Shown here: piece after piece, positions 17,561-25,577 of the stretch
How the letters are laid out: every line of letters starts with the position of its first letter
Position numbering within the stretch: position 1 is the first letter of the stretch
From: JAXGMV01 sp040772085
Lineage (GTDB): Bacteria; Chloroflexota; Anaerolineae; Anaerolineales; Anaerolineaceae
Length of the DNA stretch: 64,000 nucleotides
Direction: 5' to 3'
Assembly (NCBI GenBank): GCA_040772085.1
Contig: JAXGYU010000001.1
Location: forward strand, 2,480,001 to 2,544,000
The notes under the pieces: model-generated
Seen by the model: the letters and a program-made list of their open reading frames with translations, nothing else
What the model was told of the DNA's origin: nothing
Database searches by the model: none
Program-made: the position numbers and the translations under genes

Positions 17561-17930
17561 ACCCACGAATTCACGCTTTGCCGGCTGGTTTGACCCGCGT
17601 TACCGCGCCATTGGCATGATTGGTTTCATTCTTAACCGCGTCACCGGTCTGGGGCTGGTGCTTTATTTGCTGATGCACCTGATCGCACTCGGTCAGCTAA
17701 CGCAGGGACCGGCAGCCTATGACGGCTTCATCGCCCTGGTGCATAACCCATTTTTTAAGATTGGTGAACTGCTGGTGATCGCCGCCTGCTTCATTCACGG
17801 CTCCAATGGTGTGCGCATCGCTCTCAACAGCATCGGCGTCGGTGTACGGGCACAAAAGGCAACTTTTGTTGGCTTGATGAGCCTTTCGGCGGTTGTCATT
17901 TTGATTTTCGCCTGGCGAATGTTCAGTTAG
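17550..17930 (+). CDS. sdhC: Succinate dehydrogenase cytochrome b subunit
   Basis: A 126-residue membrane anchor with three predicted helices (about 28-50, 70-92, 103-124). MIGFILNRVTGLGLVLYLLMHL matches the SdhC first helix. The His in LMHL or in CFIHGSNGVRI is a likely haem b ligand. The start chosen is ATG 17550, with AGAGG 6-7 nt upstream; an ATG at 17526 would extend it eight residues without a ribosome site. It overlaps the end of sdhB, implying coupled translation. Confidence 0.9.
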   Translation: MPGRPTNSRFAGWFDPRYRAIGMIGFILNRVTGLGLVLYLLMHLIALGQLTQGPAAYDGFIALVHNPFFKIGELLVIAACFIHGSNGVRIALNSIGVGVRAQKATFVGLMSLSAVVILIFAWRMFS

Positions 17931-17939
17931 AGGGACAGC

Positions 17940-18311
17940 ATGGGAACAAACGAGACTATTAAACCGAAGGCAGGTGAAGGCAGCGGACTGTGGATTTTGA
18001 AAGTCCTCGCCGGATTGCTGCTGGTGCTGGTGCTGATCATTCATCTGATTGTCAATCACTTCACCGCGCCCAATGGACTGCTCTCATGGCAGGAAGTGGT
18101 GACTTATTACAACAATCCGCTCATCATCGCGCTTGAGGGCTTCTTCCTGGCTGTTGTGCTGACGCACGCCGCGCTCGGTCTGCGCAGCATTCTGCTCGAC
18201 CTGAACATGAAAGTCCGCACACGCCGGATGTTGGATATTGCCCTGGCGCTTATTGCGGGCGGGCTCTTTGTCTACGGCGTCTGGATCCTGTTCAAGGTCA
18301 GCCAATTTTAA
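17940..18311 (+). CDS. sdhD: Succinate dehydrogenase membrane anchor subunit
   Basis: A 123-residue protein with three predicted membrane helices (about 19-41, 62-82, 98-118). Helix I holds LIIHLIVNHF and helix II VVLTHAALGLRSILLD, the latter being the SdhD/FrdD-like pattern with a His haem ligand followed by GLR. It starts 9 bp after sdhC and is followed by a strong terminator, so the sdhBCD transcript ends here. The SdhD assignment rests on position and motif and is less secure than for sdhB. Confidence 0.85.
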   Translation: MGTNETIKPKAGEGSGLWILKVLAGLLLVLVLIIHLIVNHFTAPNGLLSWQEVVTYYNNPLIIALEGFFLAVVLTHAALGLRSILLDLNMKVRTRRMLDIALALIAGGLFVYGVWILFKVSQF

Positions 18312-18332
18312 TATCGTAGATACTCAATTTGT

Positions 18333-18357
18333 GCCGCCCAGACCGGGCGGCTTTTTT
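18333..18357 (+). terminator. Intrinsic terminator of sdhBCD
   Basis: A 7-bp GC stem (GCCGCCC, 18333-18339, with GGGCGGC, 18345-18351), a 5-nt loop and six T. It closes the sdh transcript 22 nt after the stop codon. Confidence 0.92.
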
Positions 18358-18447
18358 ATCCCCCTTGCGGACGAGTCAACTTCATCCCACCGGTTGAGGC
18401 GGGAAGGCTGTGATCTGCCTATACTGGGCGTATCACTGGAGGTTGAA

Positions 18448-18543
18448 ATGCAATTCTTATTGTTATTGTTCACATTGTTATTCGCGGTGCTGAGCGTGGT
18501 GCCTTTACTGAGTGAGAAATATGATCACAAGCGCAACCGCTAG
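18448..18543 (+). CDS. 31-residue single-helix membrane micro-ORF
   Basis: ATG at 18448 is preceded by GGAGG 5-6 nt upstream, a better ribosome site than the following gene has. The product is 31 residues: about 20 hydrophobic ones (MQFLLLLFTLLFAVLSVVP) followed by a charged tail (SEKYDHKRNR), as in small bacterial membrane proteins. The 3' end overlaps the 5' end of the traX-like gene in another frame, so its translation may couple to that of traX. It could act as a partner of TraX or as a translational lead-in. No homologue is recognised. Confidence 0.55.
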   Translation: MQFLLLLFTLLFAVLSVVPLLSEKYDHKRNR

Positions 18544-19288
18544 CCTGCCGGCAAGACTGAAGTTCAGCGCCAACCAGCTCAAGGTTCTCGCACTGATTCT
18601 GATGCTCTTCGAGCATGTCACCGTCAATCTGCACCAGCTCATGCCGGCAGGGTTACCCCTGATCGCGGAGTATGCCGGCAGGATTGTCGCGCCGATCTTC
18701 TTCTACCTGGCAGTCGAGAGTTATTTCAAAACCAGCAATCGCAGGCGCTTCGTCACACGGCTTTACCTTTGGGCTGCCGTCATGGCTGCCGGCAACTATG
18801 TGATGGGGCTGATCGTCCGTCAGGTGTTTAAGCCTGAGCGGTTTTTCCCGTTGGGTCAAAATATCTTCCTCTCCATCGCCGTTGGCGTGAGTATGGTCGC
18901 CGCGTTTGAATGGAGCAGGACGGAGTCGGGGAGAAAATGGCAGGGGATAGCGCTGGGGGTGTTCTTCACGCTGCTCGGCCTGATCACGGAATCGAACTAT
19001 CTCGGGGTCGTCTGCTTCCTGATCTTCTATTTCTTCCGGCAGAAACCTGGGCGAATGGCGCTGGCCTATAGTCTCTTTTGTATTGTGCTGGCGGGCTGGG
19101 GCTGGTTCACGAATCCAACCTATTTCTGGTCATTTGAATTCCAATGGATGATGATCGCGGCGCTGCCATTCCTCATGCTTTACAGCGGCGAAAGGGGCAC
19201 CGCCAATTTGAAGTACCTTTTCTATGTTGTGTATCCGTTGCACCTCTGGATACTCTACTTTGTCAGACATTTTTGGCCAATGCCCTAA
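18521..19288 (+). CDS. TraX-family membrane protein
   Basis: A 255-residue polytopic protein with about eight predicted helices. The N-terminal NQLKVLALILMLFEHV, followed by AGRIVAPIFFYLAVESYFKTSNRRRFVTRLYLWA, is the TraX/acyltransferase-like signature. The family is named after the F-plasmid pilin N-acetylase; chromosomal members are of unknown role, and no conjugation genes are near. ATG at 18521 or GTG at 18512 are both possible, neither with a clear ribosome site. Start-codon overlap with the upstream micro-ORF suggests translational coupling. Confidence 0.75.
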   Translation: MITSATASLPARLKFSANQLKVLALILMLFEHVTVNLHQLMPAGLPLIAEYAGRIVAPIFFYLAVESYFKTSNRRRFVTRLYLWAAVMAAGNYVMGLIVRQVFKPERFFPLGQNIFLSIAVGVSMVAAFEWSRTESGRKWQGIALGVFFTLLGLITESNYLGVVCFLIFYFFRQKPGRMALAYSLFCIVLAGWGWFTNPTYFWSFEFQWMMIAALPFLMLYSGERGTANLKYLFYVVYPLHLWILYFVRHFWPMP

Positions 19289-19309
19289 GGTATACTCGAA
19301 AGGATAATG

Positions 19310-20851
19310 ATGAAAAGATTACGCCCGTTTTTTAGTCGATTACAGTGGAAGCTGGCTTTCTCATACGCGCTCGTGGCAGTTGTCATTGTGGGCATCCTGC
19401 TGCTTGCCTTCACGCTGATCGCGACAACTATCGAGAGCAGAGGCATGGACCTCTCCTACCAAAGTCTGTACTGGAGCAGTGAGGGGTTCAAGCGCAATGT
19501 TCCACCGAAGCTCGATGATCCAGCGCAGCTTCAGAAATGGCTGGATCGTGTGCAGAGAGAGGGCTTCACCGAGGACGATTATCAATACGATATCCCCCCG
19601 AACAGCCTGCTGCTGGCGAACACGCTGCACCGCAAGTCACCTATCGTCGTTCTCAGTGAGGATAGGAAGGTGATCGCGGTATCGCCCCGTGACAGTCGAA
19701 TCAAGACGGGTGATGACTTCGATCCGGAGGCAGTATTTGGCACTGAACTGGATTCCGTGCTGGTCGACACGATCAACCCGCGCTATGGCGCGATTAATCA
19801 TTCACGCGTCATGGAGGATGGCAGCGTCCTGGTTGTAGCCGAGATGCGTGACGAAATGCAGATGCCTGCAATCAACGTTGATATTCCATCGCTCGCCAGA
19901 GAAAACCCGCTCCCTGAAAATTCGGCTCTTGTCATCTATCAATACAAACCGCTGAGGAATTTGATCACATCAAATCTAGGCGAATATAGGACCTACATCA
20001 CGCTCCTCGGATTGATGATGCTGTGCCTGGCAGTGCCGATGGGTCTGGTGTTGGGCTGGTGGGCGTCCAGAGGACTGCGAAAACGGCTCGTCACCCTCTC
20101 CGAGGCAACCCAGCGCTGGCGGACGGGTGACTTTACCCCGACTGTTCAGGACAACGCCCTGGACGAGGTCGGTGAGTTGACGCGCAACCTGAACAGCATG
20201 ACGGAGCAGCTTCAGACGACGTTCCAGACCAAGGATGAGCTGGTGCGTCTGGAAGAGCGCAACAAGCTGGCGCGCGACCTGCATGATACGGTCAAACAGC
20301 AGACATATGCCGCGCGCATGCAGCTCTCCGCTGCCAAGAACCTGCTTCATACAGACGCCGCGGCAGCCGAAGAACACCTTGACGCGGCATTGCAGCTCAA
20401 CAAGGATACGCAGCAGGAAGTCAAGCTGATCATCGATGAACTGCGCCCGCCCGCGCTGGATGGCAAAGGCCTGGCGCAGGCGCTGACGGAATACGCCGCG
20501 CGCTGGCAGGAACAGTCCGGCATTGAAGCGCGCGTCAGCGTGGTCGGAGAGCGCAATCTTCCGCTCGACGTTGAACAGGCGCTCTACCGTGTTGTCCAGG
20601 AGGCCCTGGCCAATGCTGCCCGGCATTCCCAGGCGACGCTGGTTAAAATCAATCTGGCGATGGACGAGGCGAAGGTCGAACTAGCTGTCCTGGATAATGG
20701 CATTGGTTTTGATCCCGCGACAGTATCGTCCAGTTCATTTGGTTTGAGCGGCATGCGTCAGCGGCTGGCATCTGTCCATGGGACTCTGCTGGTTGAATCG
20801 ATCCTGTCCGTTGGAACAAAAATTACGGCCAGCGTGCCGGTAGGCGGGTAA
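19310..20851 (+). CDS. Membrane sensor histidine kinase (NarL/LiaS class)
   Basis: A 513-residue sensor. A first membrane helix (about 15-38) is followed by an extracytoplasmic domain of about 180 residues with no recognised fold, a second helix (about 222-245), a HAMP domain (to about 298), a HisKA_3 dimerisation domain with RDLHDTVKQQTYAAR (phospho-His near 325), and a C-terminal HATPase (NAARHS N-box, DNGIGFDP and GLSGMRQR G-boxes). The start is set at 19310, since AAAGGA is correctly spaced for it; ATG 19307 is adjacent. The response-regulator gene begins one base after its stop, so the pair form one operon. The signal is unknown. Confidence 0.93.
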   Translation: MKRLRPFFSRLQWKLAFSYALVAVVIVGILLLAFTLIATTIESRGMDLSYQSLYWSSEGFKRNVPPKLDDPAQLQKWLDRVQREGFTEDDYQYDIPPNSLLLANTLHRKSPIVVLSEDRKVIAVSPRDSRIKTGDDFDPEAVFGTELDSVLVDTINPRYGAINHSRVMEDGSVLVVAEMRDEMQMPAINVDIPSLARENPLPENSALVIYQYKPLRNLITSNLGEYRTYITLLGLMMLCLAVPMGLVLGWWASRGLRKRLVTLSEATQRWRTGDFTPTVQDNALDEVGELTRNLNSMTEQLQTTFQTKDELVRLEERNKLARDLHDTVKQQTYAARMQLSAAKNLLHTDAAAAEEHLDAALQLNKDTQQEVKLIIDELRPPALDGKGLAQALTEYAARWQEQSGIEARVSVVGERNLPLDVEQALYRVVQEALANAARHSQATLVKINLAMDEAKVELAVLDNGIGFDPATVSSSSFGLSGMRQRLASVHGTLLVESILSVGTKITASVPVGG

Positions 20852-20852
20852 C

Positions 20853-21524
20853 ATGACAGAGAATACCGAAAATAAAATCAGGGTGCTGCTGGTGGATGAC
20901 CATCGTATCGTCAGGGAGGGGGTCAAGGCTTACCTGTCGACCCTGCCCGACATCGAAATCGTGGGAGAAGTTGAGGATGGCGCCGGTTCGGTCGCGTTCG
21001 TTGCCGGGCAGCCGGTGGATGTGGTGCTGATGGATCTCGAGATGCCGGGTGAGCTGGACGGCATCGCGGCAACCAATCGCATCCGCACAGCGCGGCCAGA
21101 GACTCAGGTGATCGTCGTGACCTCCCATCACCAGGATGAATATATTTTTCCTGCTGTGCGTGCGGGCGCGATCTCCTACCTGCTCAAGGATGTCGAGCCG
21201 GGCGAGCTGGCGGACGCGATACGCAAGGCGGCTGAAGGCGAGGCGATCATCGACTCACGTGTAGCGGCGCGGATCATGAAGGAGCTGCAGGGGCTGCGAG
21301 GGACAGAGGTCAACCCGTTCACCGAGCTGACCGAGCGCGAGTACGAAGTGCTGCGATTGATCGCGGCAGGTAAATCGAACGCGGAAATCGCGGCTGAGCT
21401 TGTGCTGGGCGAAAGTACCATCAAGACCCATACCAGCAGCATCCTGCGCAAGCTGCAGCTCGACGACCGGACGCAGGCGGCAGTTTACGCCTGGCAGAAA
21501 GGCATCGTCCGGCGCTCGGATTGA
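20853..21524 (+). CDS. NarL/FixJ-family response regulator
   Basis: A 223-residue two-domain regulator. The receiver domain (about 9-128) has the acidic pair DD at 15-16, phospho-acceptor Asp 61 (VVLMDLEMPG), the Thr/Ser switch (VVTSHH) and the Lys of YLLKD. A LuxR-type helix-turn-helix occupies about 155-215 (LTEREYEVLRLIAAGKSNAE, then STIKTHTSSILRKLQ). It is the cognate partner of the preceding kinase and activates or represses unidentified genes. The pair resembles LiaRS/DegSU-type systems. It converges on the methyltransferase-like gene with a 16-bp gap. Confidence 0.95.
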   Translation: MTENTENKIRVLLVDDHRIVREGVKAYLSTLPDIEIVGEVEDGAGSVAFVAGQPVDVVLMDLEMPGELDGIAATNRIRTARPETQVIVVTSHHQDEYIFPAVRAGAISYLLKDVEPGELADAIRKAAEGEAIIDSRVAARIMKELQGLRGTEVNPFTELTEREYEVLRLIAAGKSNAEIAAELVLGESTIKTHTSSILRKLQLDDRTQAAVYAWQKGIVRRSD

Positions 21525-21540
21525 TCGCGCGGGCTTGCGT

Positions 21541-22092
21541 CTAATTCATTTTGTTTGAAGGCTTGCTGAATTTGGGAATCAGGAACGGGACGCGTTGACG
21601 GTATTCAGCATAAGGTTGACCGAAGCGGAGCAGAAGCTCCGCTTCTTCCTTTTTCCTGATGTAGGCGAGGAGAATGCCGGCGACCAGGATGATCAGGATG
21701 ATGGCGCTGATGGAACCGGCAATCACAGCCAGCGACAGGTAGGCGATGATCGTTCCCAGCGCCATCGGGTTGCGGACGAATGTGAAAGGTCCACTGACGA
21801 TCAGCTTCTGGGTCGGCATCATCGGCGCGGGCGTTCCTTTGCCGATCGTCCATTGCAGGGTGATTGTCCAGAACGCCAGGGCGAGGCCAGCCAGCCCGAG
21901 GATGCTGGCGAGGATTTTGATGACAAGGCTGGCAGGGATGGCGGGTAAACCCAGGAGCTGGTCCAGCCGGTAGGTGTTGAAGATCAGCAGGGGGATAACG
22001 ACCATGAACCCGAGCGCGAGCGGGATCATCAGACGAGCGCGTTCGCGGGCGGTGTAAGCGCGTTTTTTGGTTGTGGAAGGGCGTTTTCTCAT
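21541..22092 (-). CDS. Isoprenylcysteine carboxyl methyltransferase (ICMT/PEMT)-like membrane protein
   Basis: A 183-residue membrane protein with four to five predicted helices. The C-terminal half carries LIVSGPFTFVRNPMALGTII (the GPY/FxxxRNPMxxG signature) and EEAELLLRFGQPYAEYRQRVP, both typical of ICMT/phospholipid methyltransferase-like proteins that use S-adenosylmethionine. The substrate is not predictable. ATG at 22092 was chosen because GGAGGA lies 8 nt upstream; a longer frame to 22152 lacks a ribosome site and runs into repeat DNA. It converges with the response regulator. Confidence 0.85.
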   Translation of the reverse strand: MRKRPSTTKKRAYTARERARLMIPLALGFMVVIPLLIFNTYRLDQLLGLPAIPASLVIKILASILGLAGLALAFWTITLQWTIGKGTPAPMMPTQKLIVSGPFTFVRNPMALGTIIAYLSLAVIAGSISAIILIILVAGILLAYIRKKEEAELLLRFGQPYAEYRQRVPFLIPKFSKPSNKMN

Positions 22093-22156
22093 GGGAAGAG
22101 TCCTCCGGATAAGGTCATTATGAGGTGTATGGCGGATAATTGCAATCGGCATATGG

Positions 22157-22467
22157 CGGCCAAAACCCTTCTGGATGCTGCGCAGCCATCCTCCCTCCCA
22201 GGGAGGACAAAATAAATTGTGATTTCACTCGTAGGGCGCGGGTTGATCCGCGCCGGAAGTGCAGGCCCAACCTTGATTGTTTCTGCGACGTCTCCCAGGG
22301 TTATGGGTGGACGAGCTAAAACCATGGACGAGGCACGCCTCGTCCATGCCACCCAATTCGGATGGATCTCGGCCAAAACCCTCCTGGCTGCTGCGCAGCC
22401 ATCCTCCCTCGCAGGGAGGACAAAAAAAATTGTGATTTCACGCGTAGTGCGCGGATTGAACCGCACC
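22157..22467. repeat. Pair of 98-bp direct repeats flanking a perfect palindrome
   Basis: This gene-free gap (22093-22481) holds two direct copies of a ~98-bp element, 22157-22254 and 22370-22467, about 85% identical by eye. Each contains three hairpins: GCTGCGCAGC; a TCCTCCCT..AGGGAGGA stem; and a GCGCGGG-TTGATC-CGCGCC-type stem next to TAGGGCG. Between them lies a perfect 11-bp inverted repeat ATGGACGAGGC (22324-22334 / 22337-22347). The TAGGGCG motif and overall style recall the mfd-uvrB repeat tract, so these may be members of one family of intergenic palindromic elements. Confidence 0.8.
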
Positions 22468-22481
22468 GAAATAGCAGCGCC

Positions 22482-23597
22482 CTAAAATTCGATCAAACCA
22501 TAGAACATATCCACCGCGGTCGGGATGATCTCATCCGGGAAATCGTAGGTTGTTGTATGCAACTCGGGGCTGTCCTCGCCATTGCCAATCAGGAACATCG
22601 CGCCGGGCACCCGTTTGGTCAAATGCCCAAAATCCTCAGACCCGCGCATGCCCTCAGCTTTGAATACAACCGGAATGCACAGCTTCTCCGCTACCTGACG
22701 TACCTTTTCGACGCAGGCGTCATCACTGCTGGTCTCGGGGAAGTGATCGGTCACACTCACCTTGACCTTCAGCCCATCTTTTCTGGCTTCGGTCTTAACG
22801 AGCTCCCTGATGCGCTTTTCAAGCGCCTCCATGTCGCGCTCATACTCAGCCCGGATGGTCAGCAACAGGTTGCCCGCGCTGGCAGAGGTACCGAAAGCCC
22901 AGTCACCCACCTTTATCTGGATGATCGTACACATCACCAGACCGTCATACAGCAGTGGATCGGTCAGACGCGGCAATTGGGTGACGATCAGCGAGACCGC
23001 CCAGGCGGGATTGATGCCGGCTTCAGGTTCGCTGGCATGGCTTGGCTTGCCTGTGAAATCGATGATCAACCCTTTTGAGGCGAAATTATGCACGCCTTTT
23101 GTCAGAACAACTTGCCCTTTCGGGTACTCACTGATGTTGTGGAACGCGTAGATTTCATCGATTTTCTGCTCATCGAACATCTTGACGCATTTGATCGCGC
23201 CGGCACCAATCTCTTCCGCTGGCTGGAAAAGAAAAATGACGTCCTTGTCCGGTTTACGCTGATCCACTTCCAGCGCCAGACCTGCCAGGGAAGCGGTGTG
23301 CCCATCATGTCCGCATTTATGGCTGACACCTTCGACCTTTGAGGCGTAAGGCATTAACGTCTTGGGTTCCGGAATCGGCAGGGCGTCGTAATCAGCGCGG
23401 AAAGCGATATTGCCTTTGCCGCGGCCGCGATAGACGGCATAGAACCAGTCATCATGATCAACGATTTCCAGTCCTGTATTTTGCTTAAGGAAGTCGATCA
23501 CATGTGCCTTCGTCCAGACCTCATGGTTGGATAATTCAGGATGCTGATGCAGCTCATGACGCAGAGTAACAGCTTTGTTCAAGTTTTGCTTTTTCAT
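22482..23597 (-). CDS. M20D-family amidohydrolase, paralogue 1
   Basis: A 371-residue metal-dependent amidohydrolase/peptidase. Typical M20D members deacylate N-acyl amino acids, hippurate or aminobenzoyl-glutamate. Ligands seen are the CGHDGH motif (Cys and His), FQPAEEIG (Glu pair), AFHN (His), and the C-terminal ELHTTTYDF His. A lid/dimerisation domain begins near GLIIDFTGKPSHAS. The start is ATG 23597, where the paralogue starts too (both begin MKKQN); a frame extending to 23723 lacks similarity to the paralogue. It has its own promoter (23629-23657) and is separated from the other copy by a terminator, so it can be expressed alone. Confidence 0.92.
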   Translation of the reverse strand: MKKQNLNKAVTLRHELHQHPELSNHEVWTKAHVIDFLKQNTGLEIVDHDDWFYAVYRGRGKGNIAFRADYDALPIPEPKTLMPYASKVEGVSHKCGHDGHTASLAGLALEVDQRKPDKDVIFLFQPAEEIGAGAIKCVKMFDEQKIDEIYAFHNISEYPKGQVVLTKGVHNFASKGLIIDFTGKPSHASEPEAGINPAWAVSLIVTQLPRLTDPLLYDGLVMCTIIQIKVGDWAFGTSASAGNLLLTIRAEYERDMEALEKRIRELVKTEARKDGLKVKVSVTDHFPETSSDDACVEKVRQVAEKLCIPVVFKAEGMRGSEDFGHLTKRVPGAMFLIGNGEDSPELHTTTYDFPDEIIPTAVDMFYGLIEF

Positions 23598-23628
23598 TTG
23601 GTTTTCCTGACACAGAATTTGTACCTTA

Positions 23629-23657
23629 AGCATACATCCCGCGATCAGGCACTGCAA
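23629..23657 (-). promoter_or_regulatory. Promoter of amidohydrolase paralogue 1
   Basis: On the minus strand, TTGCAG (23657-23652) and TATGCT (23634-23629) with a 17-bp spacer. The predicted leader is about 25 nt, with CAGGAAA before the ATG at 23597. Confidence 0.55.
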
Positions 23658-23698
23658 GTAATTTCGCGGCATGCCGCAGATGGAGAATGTTAAGAAAA

Positions 23699-23726
23699 GA
23701 CTTGCCCGCAATGCAGCGGGCAAGTC
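23699..23726 (-). terminator. Intrinsic terminator after amidohydrolase paralogue 2
   Basis: A perfect 11-bp stem (GACTTGCCCGC, 23699-23709, with 23716-23726), a 6-nt loop, and a T-rich minus-strand tail (complement of 23689-23698). It lies 22 nt after the stop of the upstream gene and ends the importer-racemase-amidohydrolase transcript. Confidence 0.88.
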
Positions 23727-23748
23727 CTGAAGATGACAGGTCTGGGGC

Positions 23749-24867
23749 TTATTCGAGTTCGATCAAGCCATAAAAAACTTTCACGGCGACTTCGAGAATC
23801 TCATCCGGAAAATCATAATAGGTCGTGTGCAGCTCCGGAGCGTCCACGCCATTGCCGACGACAAACATTGCGCCGGGGACGCGCTTGGTCAGGTGACCGA
23901 AATCTTCGGACCAGCGATTGGCCTGCTCAAGCGAGGAGGAGGGCAAGCCGAGTTTCTCACAAACCTGTAAAATCTTAGCGTTTGAAACGTCATGGTTGCG
24001 GGTCTCAGGGAAGTAATCGGTCGTGCTGAATTTGACTTCCAGCCCATCCTTTTCCGCTTCAGCGATAACCAGGTCCCGCACACGGGTGTCGAGCGCTTCC
24101 ATGTCCTTCTCATAGAGACCGCGGATGGTCAGCAGCAGATTGCCCTCATGCGCGGAGGTGCCGAATGCCCAGTCACCAATCTTGACCTGAATAATCGTGC
24201 TGAAGACCAACCCATCATAGAGGCTGCCATCTGCCAGGTCTGGCAGCTTGCTAATGATGCGCGCGATTGCCCAGGCGGGGTTGATGCCGAACTCGGGCTG
24301 ACTGGCGTGCGAAGGCTTGCCTGTGAACTCGATGATCAGCCCTTTGGACGCGAAACTGCTGATGCCCTTGCGAATGGCAACGGTGCCTTTTTCGTAGCCG
24401 CTCTCGTTATGAAAGGCGAAAATTTCGTCGATTTTGTTGTCCTCAAGCATCCTGACACATTGAATTGCGCCATCGCCAGTCTCCTCCGCGGGCTGGAAGA
24501 GAAAATAAACATCTTTGGCAGGCTTGAGCTGGTCAACCTCGAGCGCGAGGCCTGCCAGCGCTGAGGCATGACCATCATGTCCGCATTTATGGCTGACCCC
24601 TTCAATGATCGACGCGTGCGGGAACAAATCACGCGGCTCGTAGATGGGCAGCGCGTCGTAATCCGCGCGAAAGGCAATACTTTTCTTGCCCCCGCCGCGG
24701 TGTATCGCGTAGAACCAGGTGTCATGATCCACAATTTCAAGATCAGTATGCTCCTTGAGGAAGCGGATCAGCCGTGCTTTGGTGCGGACTTCCTGATTAG
24801 AAAGCTCTGGATGTTGATGGAGTTCGTGTCGCAGTGCAATAGCCAGATCCATGTTCTGTTTCTTCAT
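23749..24867 (-). CDS. M20D-family amidohydrolase, paralogue 2
   Basis: A 372-residue M20D enzyme closely similar along its whole length to paralogue 1, so the pair arose by tandem duplication. The ligand motifs CGHDGH, FQPAEETG, AFHN and ELHTTYYDF are all kept. One difference is SSSLEQANRWSEDFGHL, where paralogue 1 has VFKAEGMRGSEDFGHL, near the substrate pocket. ATG at 24867 has an AGAGGTCAAGG-type site upstream. It lies 23 bp downstream of the racemase-like gene on the same strand and is the last gene before the terminator at 23699-23726. It probably cleaves an imported N-acylated amino acid or peptide; the substrate is unknown. Confidence 0.92.
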   Translation of the reverse strand: MKKQNMDLAIALRHELHQHPELSNQEVRTKARLIRFLKEHTDLEIVDHDTWFYAIHRGGGKKSIAFRADYDALPIYEPRDLFPHASIIEGVSHKCGHDGHASALAGLALEVDQLKPAKDVYFLFQPAEETGDGAIQCVRMLEDNKIDEIFAFHNESGYEKGTVAIRKGISSFASKGLIIEFTGKPSHASQPEFGINPAWAIARIISKLPDLADGSLYDGLVFSTIIQVKIGDWAFGTSAHEGNLLLTIRGLYEKDMEALDTRVRDLVIAEAEKDGLEVKFSTTDYFPETRNHDVSNAKILQVCEKLGLPSSSLEQANRWSEDFGHLTKRVPGAMFVVGNGVDAPELHTTYYDFPDEILEVAVKVFYGLIELE

Positions 24868-24890
24868 TCCTTGACCTCTGAGTGTGAATT

Positions 24891-25574
24891 TTATTCTTCC
24901 AGCGCGTACGCCAGAGTAGCCTTGCAATGCAGATCCAGCGTGTCCAGTACGGGCACGCGCATATCTGACTGCTGAATCATTTGCGGCAGTTCCGTGCAGC
25001 CCAGGATGATACCATCGACTGGGTACGCAGACATAGCCTCAATAAACCAGGTCTTCGAGGCTGACAGATATTTATGGATGGATAGTTCCTCGAAAATGAT
25101 GCGGTTGATCTCATCCTGTTGCGGGTCAGTCGGTGTCACTGTCTCGATCCCATAGCGCGAGAGACCGCGAGGGTAGAAGTTGTTTTGCATGGTGTAACGG
25201 ATGCCGGTCAGGAGCAGCTTTTTCAACCCCAACCGGTTCGCTTCCCTGCCAACCGCGTCGACGATGCTCAGGATCGGCAGGTTTGCCTGATCCCGAATGT
25301 CATCCAGCACCGAATGCGGTGAGTTGGCAGCCATGATGGCAAAGTCAGCGCCGGCATTTTTCAGCGCGTGCAGCGAAGACAGGATGTAATGCCGGTACTC
25401 CTCCATACGGTTCTGGTCTTCCAGATCGGTGAAATACTGGAAGTCCAGACTATGGATGAAGATCTCAGGATAATAATAGTCACCGGCCTGCTGGAAATAC
25501 AGGTCGGTGATGGTTTTGTAGTATTGAATTGTCGAAGCCAGGCTGATGCCGCCCAGGATGCCGATTTTTTTCAC
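24891..25574 (-). CDS. Aspartate/glutamate racemase-family protein
   Basis: A 227-residue cytosolic protein of the Asp/Glu racemase superfamily: N-terminal GILGGISLASTIQYYKTI, then GADFAIMAANSPH, and C-terminal GIILGCTELPQ. Two-base racemases use Cys (or Thr, as in E. coli YgeA) at the first site and Cys at the second. Here the second is present (Cys193) but the first position appears to be Ala (A82-A83-N84-S85). The enzyme may therefore be one-sided, or an isomerase/decarboxylase-like relative. GTG start at 25574 follows AAAGGA six nt upstream. It starts 3 bp after the MalG-like permease stop and precedes an amidohydrolase. Confidence 0.85.
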   Translation of the reverse strand: MKKIGILGGISLASTIQYYKTITDLYFQQAGDYYYPEIFIHSLDFQYFTDLEDQNRMEEYRHYILSSLHALKNAGADFAIMAANSPHSVLDDIRDQANLPILSIVDAVGREANRLGLKKLLLTGIRYTMQNNFYPRGLSRYGIETVTPTDPQQDEINRIIFEELSIHKYLSASKTWFIEAMSAYPVDGIILGCTELPQMIQQSDMRVPVLDTLDLHCKATLAYALEE

Positions 25575-25577
25575 TCC

